A program made the position numbers and the translations under genes. Shown here one piece after another: positions 23,437-31,609 of a DNA stretch of 64,000 nt. How positions within the stretch are numbered: the stretch's first letter is position 1; each line of letters starts with the position of its first letter. A model generated the notes under the pieces. That model was not told where the DNA came from. It saw only the letters and a program-made list of their open reading frames with translations, and did not search any database. The stretch spans positions 1-64,000 of the forward strand of contig NZ_JACHEZ010000007.1 of assembly GCF_014201675.1 (NCBI RefSeq). The letters are read 5' to 3'. This DNA is from Oceanithermus desulfurans (GTDB taxonomy: Bacteria > Deinococcota > Deinococci > Deinococcales > Marinithermaceae).

Positions 23437-24548
23437 GCAAGATCGAGATCCCCATCTACGACCCTCGGCCCGAGATCGCCGCCCTGCGCGACGAGATCGA
23501 CGCGGCCATCCGGCGCGTCGTCGACTCGGGGCGCTTCATCCTCGGCCCCGAGGTCGAAGCCTTCGAGGAAGAGGTGGCCGACTACCTGGGCGTCAGGCAC
23601 GCCGTCGGCCTCAACTCGGGTACCGACGCACTCGTCATTGGCCTGCGCGTGCTGGGCGTGGGGCCGGGCGACGAGGTGATCACCACCCCCTTTACCTTCT
23701 TCGCCACCGCCGAGGCCATTAGCCTGGTGGGGGCCAAGCCCGTCTTCGTGGACATCGACCCGCGCACCTTCAACATCGACCCCGAGCTCATTCCTGCGGC
23801 CCTTACGGAACGCACTCGGGCCATCGTCCCTGTTCATTTGTACGGCCAGGCCGCCGACATGGACCCCATCCTGGCCATCGCCAAAGAGCACGGGCTCAAG
23901 GTGCTGGAAGACACCGCCCAGGCCTTTGGTGGGGAGTACAAAGGGCGAAAGCTCGGTACCTTAGGCGACGCCGGGGCTTTTTCGTTCTTCCCGACGAAGA
24001 ACCTTGGAGGCTTTGGCGACGGCGGCCTGCTGGCTACGAACGACGACGAGGTGGCCGAAATGGCGCGGATGCTGCGGGCGCACGGGGCGAAGAAGAAGTA
24101 CCAAAACGAAATCCTGGGCTACAACTCGCGCCTGGATGCCCTGCAGGCCGCCGTCTTGCGGGTCAAGCTACGCCACGTCGACGCTTTCAACCAGGCCCGG
24201 CGCGAACTCGCCCACGCCTACACCGCGCGGCTGGACGAGCTTGCAGGGGTGACGCCGCCCCACGAGGCTCCCTATGGAGTGCACGTCTACCACCAGTACA
24301 CGGTCCGCGTCGCGGACGGTAAGCGTGACGTGGTAGCCGCGGGCCTCGCGGAGCGCGGGGTGGGGACAATGGTCTACTACCCCACGCCCCTCCACCAACT
24401 TCCCGTTTGCGACTATGCAGAGTGCACCTTCCCGGAGGCCGAGCAGGCGGCCCGGGAAGTACTTTCCCTTCCTATGTCCCCACACATCAGTGTGGGACAG
24501 ATCGAGCGCGTTGTGAGGAAGGCGGAGGAATTCTTGGTGCGTCTATGA
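23433..24548 (+). CDS. wbpE: PLP-dependent 3-aminotransferase (WbpE-like, DegT family)
   Basis: 371 aa. Transfers an amino group from glutamate to the 3-keto sugar. DegT/DnrJ/EryC1 family with GLNSGTDALVIGL (59-71), EDTAQAFGGEYKG (159-171) and the PLP lysine K189 in FFPTKNLGGFGDGG. Gene order A-B-D-E with 4-nt overlaps strongly supports the UDP-ManNAc3NAcA route. The last gene of the GC-rich first part of the locus; GC content falls sharply in the following gene. Confidence 0.92.
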   Translation: MSKIEIPIYDPRPEIAALRDEIDAAIRRVVDSGRFILGPEVEAFEEEVADYLGVRHAVGLNSGTDALVIGLRVLGVGPGDEVITTPFTFFATAEAISLVGAKPVFVDIDPRTFNIDPELIPAALTERTRAIVPVHLYGQAADMDPILAIAKEHGLKVLEDTAQAFGGEYKGRKLGTLGDAGAFSFFPTKNLGGFGDGGLLATNDDEVAEMARMLRAHGAKKKYQNEILGYNSRLDALQAAVLRVKLRHVDAFNQARRELAHAYTARLDELAGVTPPHEAPYGVHVYHQYTVRVADGKRDVVAAGLAERGVGTMVYYPTPLHQLPVCDYAECTFPEAEQAAREVLSLPMSPHISVGQIERVVRKAEEFLVRL

Positions 24549-25849
24549 GCCTTCACATAATGATAGAGTCAATACGAAATGATATTGCATTTCTCAAGAA
24601 GAGGGCAACCCCAGTAGTTTGGGTTACCGCTGCTACAGCGTTCAACAACCTACTGGCTTTCGTGGTTAATGTGGTGGCCGCCCGAATGCTTGGAGCGGAA
24701 GGGTATGGGGTGTTTGCTCTAGCTTTTGCCGTGGCTACCTTAGTTGGCCTTCTCGGTGACCTTGGATTCAACCTTAGCATGGTTCGTCTGTTCAACAAGT
24801 ATCAATCGGAGCCGGAAAAACAATCCATGCTCCTTGGGGTTGCATTAGGTGTGAAGGGCATGCTGTTTTTGTTGCTTGCGGTGGCATTATGGCCACTAAG
24901 CAAACTGCTAGCTCTACGCTTAGTAGCTGATTACACAAGCAACTGGCTTATGGCCACTGCCCTTCTAACGGGAGGGCTCCTATTTTTATGGACATATTTG
25001 CAGTCTTATCTCCAAGCCTATCGAGCCTTCAAGTGGTTAACGACGTGCATTATTATATATTCTGGGCTTCGCTTGGTGGGTTTGCCGATCGCATATATAT
25101 ACTTTCCTCGCGATCCGCTGGCATGGCTTGTGACGACTTACACAGCTCCGGTCTTAGTGCTGGCATTATTTGGAGTAGCCCCCAAGGGATACAAAGCTAT
25201 ATCAAGCCTACTCAAGCAGCCCGACGCCAGGTCGGCAATGCTCAAAGAATTGTTAAAATACAGCAAGTGGGTGGCATTGTCGGGTATTGCGTATACGTCC
25301 ATGCCCTACGTGGTAAGATTCATTCTGGCCACTCGCGCCTCTGTGGAGGATGTTGGAATCTTCTCCGCAGGTATGGCTTTTACGGCGGCTTTCTCCACAC
25401 TCAACACCGCAGTCCGGGCAGTACTTTTCCCGCAAGTGACAGCTCTTGAGGGGCGCGAAGCCATAGAAAGGTACATTGGTAGACTTGTGCGGATGGCACC
25501 GTATTACGCTGGATTTGCAGTGCTGGGGATAGTAGGTCTTGGGGCTCTGCAATGGGCTGTCCTGGGAGAAGAATATCGGCTGGCGTTGCCAGTGTTTTTG
25601 GTAACATCTAGTGCCTTTGCTACTGTAGTTTTCCTGAGCTTGGGGACAATGCTTGTTCATACAATGATGCGGCCAGAAGCCGAGGCATATATTGAACTAA
25701 TTAGACTGTGTTTGGTTACATTGGGTTCTATATTAGTAGCACCGAGTGGTGCAATCGGAGTTGCCGTGGTCCTAGCCCTGTTTATGGTAGGAGGCACACT
25801 AGCCAAACTGCTTATGGTAAGAAGGTGGATTAATGAACTACCACGATGA
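24545..25849 (+). CDS. wzx: Polysaccharide flippase (Wzx-like)
   Basis: 434 aa integral membrane protein with about 12 to 14 hydrophobic segments, belonging to the MOP/polysaccharide-synthase group that flips lipid-linked repeat units. The N-terminal FNNLLAFVVNVVAARMLGAEGYGVF and DLGFNLSMVRLF patterns are typical. ATG 24545 overlaps the wbpE stop (ATGA). Codon use is visibly more AT-rich than in the preceding genes, the start of the foreign-looking centre of the locus. Confidence 0.88.
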   Translation: MSLHIMIESIRNDIAFLKKRATPVVWVTAATAFNNLLAFVVNVVAARMLGAEGYGVFALAFAVATLVGLLGDLGFNLSMVRLFNKYQSEPEKQSMLLGVALGVKGMLFLLLAVALWPLSKLLALRLVADYTSNWLMATALLTGGLLFLWTYLQSYLQAYRAFKWLTTCIIIYSGLRLVGLPIAYIYFPRDPLAWLVTTYTAPVLVLALFGVAPKGYKAISSLLKQPDARSAMLKELLKYSKWVALSGIAYTSMPYVVRFILATRASVEDVGIFSAGMAFTAAFSTLNTAVRAVLFPQVTALEGREAIERYIGRLVRMAPYYAGFAVLGIVGLGALQWAVLGEEYRLALPVFLVTSSAFATVVFLSLGTMLVHTMMRPEAEAYIELIRLCLVTLGSILVAPSGAIGVAVVLALFMVGGTLAKLLMVRRWINELPR

Positions 25850-26939
25850 AAAACTTAGTTTTATCGAGCAGTGGAAGCATTTCACTATCGATATGGGCCC
25901 GTTAACGCTAACTTTTTATTGGGAAGGTCGTTATACCGAGGTGGGGCACGCCCTGGAAAAATGGCTCGGTATTAAATCGGCAAGCGAAATTAGCGAGGCT
26001 GCTAAGGAGAAGAAAAAACCGCATTTGAAGTTTGTGATCAGCGCATCGCTATACAACGACATGCTCATTACGAGCTCATCTCGGGAAAGTATTAGAACAT
26101 GGGCTTGGGAAGCAACACCCGTTAACTCAGATTCGTTAGAATATATCTATATATGTCGGCCACGTACTACTTATAAAAAAATAATAGCAAAAACAATGCC
26201 TCAATATATAGTAAGATTTGCTAACCCGCTATTTAATTCTTATTGGGAACTACAAACTGGCTATTTATTATATCATGTTATTTTAAAAGTGTTATATGAT
26301 ATATTACAAAACTATAATGTTACGTTCGCACACGCCGCAGGGTTATCAAATCCATTTGGCGATGCTATAATAATCGCTGGCGCAGGTGGAATTGGAAAAA
26401 CTACCACCGCTGCAGCATTAGTTTTTTCAGGGCATTGGAAACTAATAGCAGATGATTTCGTTTTGGTCACTGAAGAGGGGGAGATATACGATTCGCGGCT
26501 TCCGGCGCATATTTACAGTTATCATTCCTCCATTGTAAAAAAAATAGGTATATCAAAAATACATTCTAATCAGTTAGATAAAATACATTGGATAATTTAT
26601 TCACAAATCAAAAAGGAAGGTGCAGTGCGTAGAGTTTCTCTACCAGGAAAAACCCGTCAAGGAAAGCTAAAAACATGCTTTGTTGTTGATGTTATTAATG
26701 GTTTGAAAGAGCCTACCGTGAAGAGCATAAGCCACAAGGTAGCCGCCAATTCCATAGCCCGATACACACGCGCCGAATTGAATTTACCAGAGTCACAAAG
26801 CCAATTAGAGAGTTCAGCTGCTATGCTTAGCCAGGCTTTAGCTAAAACCAGCTGTTATAGCATATCAATCAACGAAAAAGCCAGGGGGCATGGACTAGCG
26901 AGTATTATAGTGGAGATGGTAGGTGGAGGAATAAAATAA
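25833..26939 (+). CDS. HPr-kinase-like ATP-binding protein of the polysaccharide locus
   Basis: 368 aa soluble protein of uncertain role. Residues 165-210 resemble the HPr kinase/phosphorylase core: FAHAAGLSNPFGDAIIIAG, Walker A AGAGGIGKT (182-190) and IADD (205-208), the acidic pair following the P-loop as in HprK. The N-terminal 160 residues are unassigned. HprK-like proteins recur in polysaccharide clusters, where the substrate is unknown; a true HPr target is unlikely because no PTS gene is nearby. The gene is very AT-rich (poly-A and ATA codons), overlaps wzx by 17 nt and suggests recent transfer. Confidence 0.75.
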   Translation: MNYHDEKLSFIEQWKHFTIDMGPLTLTFYWEGRYTEVGHALEKWLGIKSASEISEAAKEKKKPHLKFVISASLYNDMLITSSSRESIRTWAWEATPVNSDSLEYIYICRPRTTYKKIIAKTMPQYIVRFANPLFNSYWELQTGYLLYHVILKVLYDILQNYNVTFAHAAGLSNPFGDAIIIAGAGGIGKTTTAAALVFSGHWKLIADDFVLVTEEGEIYDSRLPAHIYSYHSSIVKKIGISKIHSNQLDKIHWIIYSQIKKEGAVRRVSLPGKTRQGKLKTCFVVDVINGLKEPTVKSISHKVAANSIARYTRAELNLPESQSQLESSAAMLSQALAKTSCYSISINEKARGHGLASIIVEMVGGGIK

Positions 26940-26980
26940 ATGTTTATAATTATTAAAAACATAAAAAATATAATAGTACG

Positions 26981-26985
26981 GGAGG
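26981..26985 (+). promoter_or_regulatory. Shine-Dalgarno GGAGG that questions the wzy start
   Basis: GGAGG is followed 7 nt later by an in-frame ATA (26993-26995), while the first accepted start codon in frame, TTG, is at 27005, 19 nt away. Either ATA is used as a start, or the TTG is used at poor spacing. Confidence 0.5.
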
Positions 26986-27004
26986 TTAGCAAATACTAGT
27001 AGCT

Positions 27005-28357
27005 TTGTTAATAACACTAATAATTATCGCCGGAGTGCCTTTGCTATCCTTGCGTTTAGGAGCAATTCTATACCTAATAAATAGTATATTATTTCCTTCA
27101 CTATGGTTTGGGAGTTTTGCTATCCGTATTGAATTATTGTATTTAATATGGTTATTGATTGCATTAATAATATATAAGTCAGCTTCCAAATCCGTATTTA
27201 AATGGAATAAAATACTTATAAATTATGTAATTATATTAATAATTGTTATGATATCTACAATAATTACCATAATATATTATCAATATAAAATTTCCTTAAT
27301 GCAACTCGCCATTCCTTTTTATGGCCTTCTTCGTCCGGTACTCGTCATGTTCATATTTCTTAACATTTCGTTTGATGAACCATTTATATGGCGTATGATT
27401 AAGTACTATATTTGGACGAGCATTCCAATAGCTATATTAAGCATCGGTCAAACTTTGGGATCAAGCGTTGCTTTACAGATCACCTTGTTGGGGTACACCT
27501 CCCCTTCTCGAGCACCTGTCTTCAAGCTTCTGGAAGAGCATGGCTCGATTCTTCGCAGTACAGGCGTATTTGAATCACCAGTTTTCAATGCTGTTTATTT
27601 TTTATCAATATTAACAATTGTAGTATTTGCTCTCGTGAGCAAATCAGCAGCATTTGGAAGCAGGCGACTACTATATATAGTATTAGGATTGGCAGCGTTG
27701 GCCGGTATTACAACTCTGTCAACTACTTTTCTCCTGGGGACAATCCTCATACTAGCGATGCTAGTTTTCTTTCTCGGCCATAAATATCCCATGCGCTTCC
27801 TTTACCTCGCCATAGGTGGCGCATTTATGACAGGTTTTGTTGTTCTTATAAGCTGGCCGTTCCTTGCGCGACAAGCTACCTTCACGGGATCATTTCGTTA
27901 CCAGGTTGACAAAATTGTCACTGGCGCTATCTTTTCTACTCGCTACGACCTTGAAAGGGGCATATTTCGAGAAACATACGAGGCTATTCAGCAGAGTCCC
28001 GTCTTGGGGTGGGGGCTCACTCAGTCCGCGGACGTCTTTTTAGGCGATTCTATATATATAATTATGCTCTACAGAGGAGGAATAATCGGATTAAGCGCCT
28101 TCCTATTGCTCATCTATCGCATACTTAAATATGCATGGAAAAATCGGAACCAAAGGGGAATATATGGAATAATGAGCTGGGTTGTACTTATGTGGACTCT
28201 TCTCTTGCTAGCCACAGGCTTTGGTAGCCCTAGTTTTTTCATTCTCCGCCTTCAAGAATGGTATTGGGCCGTAGTCGGTGCAACTATGGGTCTATATTTA
28301 CAGCAATATCGAAATTCATCGAGATGCGAACATAACAACTCGCAAAATACAACATGA
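27005..28357 (+). CDS. wzy: O-antigen/polysaccharide polymerase (Wzy-like)
   Basis: 450 aa hydrophobic protein with about 11 to 12 predicted helices and one larger periplasmic loop (about 295-335, ATFTGSFRYQVDKIV onward) carrying the GWGLTQSADVFLGDSIYIIMLYRGG pattern seen in O-antigen polymerases and ligases. Role inferred: joins repeat units at the outer face of the membrane. The most AT-rich gene of the window (long ATA/AAT tracts). Start uncertain: TTG 27005 as listed, or ATA 26993 which has better ribosome-binding-site spacing. A WaaL-type ligase cannot be excluded. Confidence 0.8.
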   Translation: MLITLIIIAGVPLLSLRLGAILYLINSILFPSLWFGSFAIRIELLYLIWLLIALIIYKSASKSVFKWNKILINYVIILIIVMISTIITIIYYQYKISLMQLAIPFYGLLRPVLVMFIFLNISFDEPFIWRMIKYYIWTSIPIAILSIGQTLGSSVALQITLLGYTSPSRAPVFKLLEEHGSILRSTGVFESPVFNAVYFLSILTIVVFALVSKSAAFGSRRLLYIVLGLAALAGITTLSTTFLLGTILILAMLVFFLGHKYPMRFLYLAIGGAFMTGFVVLISWPFLARQATFTGSFRYQVDKIVTGAIFSTRYDLERGIFRETYEAIQQSPVLGWGLTQSADVFLGDSIYIIMLYRGGIIGLSAFLLLIYRILKYAWKNRNQRGIYGIMSWVVLMWTLLLLATGFGSPSFFILRLQEWYWAVVGATMGLYLQQYRNSSRCEHNNSQNTT

Positions 28358-29463
28358 GACCTATACGCGTTTTACATATCCTTCCCAACTTCGGCACGGG
28401 TGGCGCCGAGAGGTTGGTTGTAGATCTTATGGAGGCAATGGATAAGGGTCTTTTCGAGGTTGCAGCTATCAGCCTTTTCCCGGAAAGTCGATCCATGCTG
28501 GAAGAGGAAATCCGGGAGAGGAAGCTGAACGTATTCTTCCTCAACAAACGCCTGGGGCCTGACCCAAGTATAACGATCCCGCTCTATCGGCTGATCCGAG
28601 ATTATAAACCGCATGTGGTTCACACCCACCGCTATGTACTGCGTTACTCTCTCCTCCCCACCCTATTTAATCGTGTTCCAGGCAGAGTGCATACGATGCA
28701 TAACGTAGCACAAAAAGAAGTGGATGCAGTTGGTAAGTGGGTGCACAAGCTAGCCTTTACTTTCTGCCAGGTGGTTCCGGTAAGCATTTCGGAGGAGGTC
28801 GCGACCACGGTGAAAGCGCTGTACGGGTCGGATCTCTATACCCCTATTGTCTACAACGGGATCACTACGGCGCGCTTTTCCACAGGGGGCCCAGCGAGCA
28901 AACGAGGAGAGAGGCTTGTACTAATCCATGTGGGTCGATTTGCGCCTCAAAAAAACCACGACCTTCTCATACAAGGCTTTGCTCTGGCACTTGCGCGACA
29001 TCCGTACTTAGAGCTTTGGCTCGTAGGGGATGGGCATCTTCGGCCACATATTCAGAGCTTGGTGCAGGAACTAAGCCTGCAAAAACACGTACGGTTCCTG
29101 GGTTTGCGAAAGGATATCCCTGAGCTTATGAAGCAGGCGGATGTATTCCTACTTCCCTCCGACTGGGAAGGGGTGCCACTTGTAGTTCTAGAGGCCATGG
29201 CTGCCGGGAAACCGGTTGTGGCCACAAGTGTAGGGGGGGTGCCCGAACTGGTAAAAGATGAAAAAACGGGCATCCTGATATCCCCCGGGGACCCTGAAAC
29301 CCTGGCGGGAGCTATCCTCCGCCTGGCTAGGGATAGCGATCTGAGGAGGCGGATGGGAGAGGCGGCTCATAAGTGGGCCTTGGAGCGCTTTGACGTCCAG
29401 AAAACTGCCCAGGCCTATGGGGAACTCTACTTGAAACTTTTAAGGAGAAGGGGAAGAAAATGA
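28354..29463 (+). CDS. GT4 family glycosyltransferase
   Basis: 369 aa retaining glycosyltransferase with GT-B fold. N-terminal VLHILPNFGTGGAERLVVDL (about 6-25), C-terminal nucleotide-sugar domain with HVGRFAPQKNHDLLIQGF, LPSDWEGVPLVVLEAMAAGKPVVAT (the E-x7-E signature) and GVPELVKDEKTG. No membrane segment; acts at the inner face on the lipid-linked glycan. Four-base overlap with wzy. Donor and acceptor sugars unknown. Confidence 0.9.
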   Translation: MRPIRVLHILPNFGTGGAERLVVDLMEAMDKGLFEVAAISLFPESRSMLEEEIRERKLNVFFLNKRLGPDPSITIPLYRLIRDYKPHVVHTHRYVLRYSLLPTLFNRVPGRVHTMHNVAQKEVDAVGKWVHKLAFTFCQVVPVSISEEVATTVKALYGSDLYTPIVYNGITTARFSTGGPASKRGERLVLIHVGRFAPQKNHDLLIQGFALALARHPYLELWLVGDGHLRPHIQSLVQELSLQKHVRFLGLRKDIPELMKQADVFLLPSDWEGVPLVVLEAMAAGKPVVATSVGGVPELVKDEKTGILISPGDPETLAGAILRLARDSDLRRRMGEAAHKWALERFDVQKTAQAYGELYLKLLRRRGRK

Positions 29464-30416
29464 GGCACCATGCGAGGAGGTGGGTCCGGCTTGTAGCCCG
29501 TTGGAGTCGAATGCTCGTGGGGCGAAGCTATTATCATATGCCTCAAAACCTGGGAAAAGCCTTCGTTCCGGGCTGGCTCGAGGGCTATTTCAACGACCTA
29601 ACTGCCAAGACCGAGTGGCCAGGTCCTGTGGATAATAAGGGAATCCCAGTCAATGTTGCAGAGGACGGAAAGAGGGTCTATTTCATCACTACCATCGTCC
29701 AAAAAGCGCTTGGCCATTGGGATATGTGGCTTATTACAAAACGCCCTGGAGAAAGGGAGCACTTTTTAAAACTCTGTGACTGGCTCGTAGAAAACCAGGA
29801 CAGGCAGGGGGGGTGGTCACTTTGGCCCCAGCTGGGGCTTGATTTCCCCTCCCCCTACTCTGCCATGAGTCAGGGCGAAGCCGTATCCGCGTTGGTTCGC
29901 GCCTGGAGTATAGCCCAGGAGCGCGTCTACCTAGGAGCTGCGAGCCGCGCCTTGAGCGTGATGCTTCGGACCATTCGGGAAGGGGGAACTCTTCGGACCG
30001 TGCAGGAGGGTTCCATTCTGGAAGAGGTCCCAGCCCAAACGCCAAATGGTATCCTTAACGGGTGGATATTTGCTCTTTTTGGGCTTTACGACTACCTCCT
30101 CGTACAAGATGATTCACAAGTAAGGAGTGCTATGGAGGAAACCCTTGGAACCCTCATTGCTTATTTGCCTCGGTACAGCACCGGATATTGGTCCTATTAT
30201 GACCTTACTGGTATCTTGGCAAGCCCGTTCTACCACAAACTCCACATTGCCCAGCTTCAAGCCCTCGAACTTGCCTTCCCAATGCAAGAAAGGATCCTTT
30301 TCCAGATTCGTGAAGGCTGGACACGCCAGTTACAAAGCCCGGTATGCAAGGCCCGGGCAATAGGGGCCAAGGCATACCAGAAGTTGAAGAACCCGCCCGA
30401 GGTGGTCCTCAGGTGA
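29460..30416 (+). CDS. D-glucuronyl C5-epimerase-like protein
   Basis: 318 aa, resembling the catalytic C-terminal domain of heparan glucuronyl C5-epimerase (Glce family, (alpha/alpha) barrel). Supporting segments are NQDRQGGWSLW, SPYSAMSQGEAVSALVRAW (about 139-157), NGILNGWIFALFGLYDY (about 197-213) and TGYWSYYDLTGILASPFYHKLHI (about 238-260), the last with the tyrosines expected in the active site. In this cluster the likely uronic acid is ManNAc3NAcA, whose C5 epimer is L-GulNAc3NAcA; that link is inference. No signal peptide is evident. Four-base overlaps on both sides place it inside the operon. Confidence 0.8.
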   Translation: MRHHARRWVRLVARWSRMLVGRSYYHMPQNLGKAFVPGWLEGYFNDLTAKTEWPGPVDNKGIPVNVAEDGKRVYFITTIVQKALGHWDMWLITKRPGEREHFLKLCDWLVENQDRQGGWSLWPQLGLDFPSPYSAMSQGEAVSALVRAWSIAQERVYLGAASRALSVMLRTIREGGTLRTVQEGSILEEVPAQTPNGILNGWIFALFGLYDYLLVQDDSQVRSAMEETLGTLIAYLPRYSTGYWSYYDLTGILASPFYHKLHIAQLQALELAFPMQERILFQIREGWTRQLQSPVCKARAIGAKAYQKLKNPPEVVLR

Positions 30417-31609
30417 AGTTGCTTTACATCACCTCCACGCTCCCCTTCGGGTCTGGTGAGGCCTTCTTATACCCAGAGGTTCAAGCGCTTCTGCGCCGGG
30501 GGGTAGATGTGCGGGTAGCGCCCATGCACCCTAGGGGTCCTATCGTCCACCCGGAGGCTCGGGAGATCCTAAACCGAGTAGTGGCGGCTGAACACCTCTT
30601 TTCATGGCGAGTACTAGCAGGCGCTTTGGGGGCATTCCTACGCTCTCCTCTTAGATCTCTTTTTGCGTTACGCCGTGTTTTCACCCCCCATCCCCGTCAC
30701 CTTTTGAAGAACCTTGCGGTATACCCTAAGGGGCTATGGCTTGGTGGGCTGGCACGCGACTGGGGGGCGGACCACATTCACACCCATTGGGCTTCTACCA
30801 CGGCCACCATGGCTATGGTGGCTAGTACGGTCTCCGGTGTTCCCTGGAGCCTGACCGCCCATCGTTGGGACATAGTGGAAAATAACCTCTTACAGCGCAA
30901 GGCAGATCATGCATGCTTTTTTCGGTGCATCTCGGAGAAGACCCGTGAATTGGCCTTAGAGCGGGGAGTTTCTGTAGGTAAAACCCTAGTCCTTCACCTA
31001 GGCGTACGCTTGCCGGAAGTCGCCTTATCTTCAACGGACAATTCTTCCCAGGGGGAGAAATTTGTTGTGCTCTGTCCGGCCGCTTTTGTTAAAAGAAAGG
31101 GACACCGCTACCTGGTAGAGGCCCTGAAATTCTTACCGGACCAAGTGGAGCTGTGGTTAGCAGGCGAAGGTGAGTTGAGGGGTGAAATTGAGAAGCAGGT
31201 GAAGCAACTTGGACTTAAGAGCCGGGTGCGCATCATGGGGTTCCTGTCGCACGAAAAGCTTTTGGCGCTTTACCGAGAAAGACGTGTAGACCTCGTAGCC
31301 CTGCCCAGCATGAACCTGGGAGATGGCCTAAATGAGGGTATCCCCGTTTCTCTTATGGAGGCCATGAGCTACGGCCTGCCTGTGGTTTCTACGAGCACGG
31401 GCGGCATTCCCGAGCTCCTACGGGATGGGGCAGGGGTTTTGGTTTCTGACAAAGACCCCATGGCCCTAGCCGAGGCCATCGCCACCCTTTACCGGGAACG
31501 AGCGTACGCTAAGGCAGTGGGGGAGAAGGGAAAAAGGCGTGTGGAGAAAGAGTTTTCTGCGGAGGCTGTGGTGGAAGAATTGATAAAACTCTGGCAGGGG
31601 TGCGTATGA
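30413..31609 (+). CDS. GT4 family glycosyltransferase
   Basis: 398 aa. N-terminal KLLYITSTLPFGSGEAFLYPEV and the histidine-rich DHIHTHWASTTATMA, C-terminal domain with AAFVKRKGHRYLVEAL, LPSMNLGDGLNEGIPVSLMEAMSYGLPVVST (E-x7-E) and GIPELLRDGAG. Related to colanic-acid type WcaL-like transferases. Start GTG 30413 overlaps the previous stop (GTGA); the frame stays open further upstream inside the epimerase gene but without a ribosome binding site. Acts in the cytoplasm on the growing lipid-linked repeat; specificity unknown. Confidence 0.88.
   Translation: MKLLYITSTLPFGSGEAFLYPEVQALLRRGVDVRVAPMHPRGPIVHPEAREILNRVVAAEHLFSWRVLAGALGAFLRSPLRSLFALRRVFTPHPRHLLKNLAVYPKGLWLGGLARDWGADHIHTHWASTTATMAMVASTVSGVPWSLTAHRWDIVENNLLQRKADHACFFRCISEKTRELALERGVSVGKTLVLHLGVRLPEVALSSTDNSSQGEKFVVLCPAAFVKRKGHRYLVEALKFLPDQVELWLAGEGELRGEIEKQVKQLGLKSRVRIMGFLSHEKLLALYRERRVDLVALPSMNLGDGLNEGIPVSLMEAMSYGLPVVSTSTGGIPELLRDGAGVLVSDKDPMALAEAIATLYRERAYAKAVGEKGKRRVEKEFSAEAVVEELIKLWQGCV

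Noticed and set aside
24407-25849. Longer flippase starting inside wbpE
   Set aside because: The extra 46 residues lie in a shadow of wbpE; ATG 24545 overlaps the wbpE stop as ATGA, like the neighbouring junctions.
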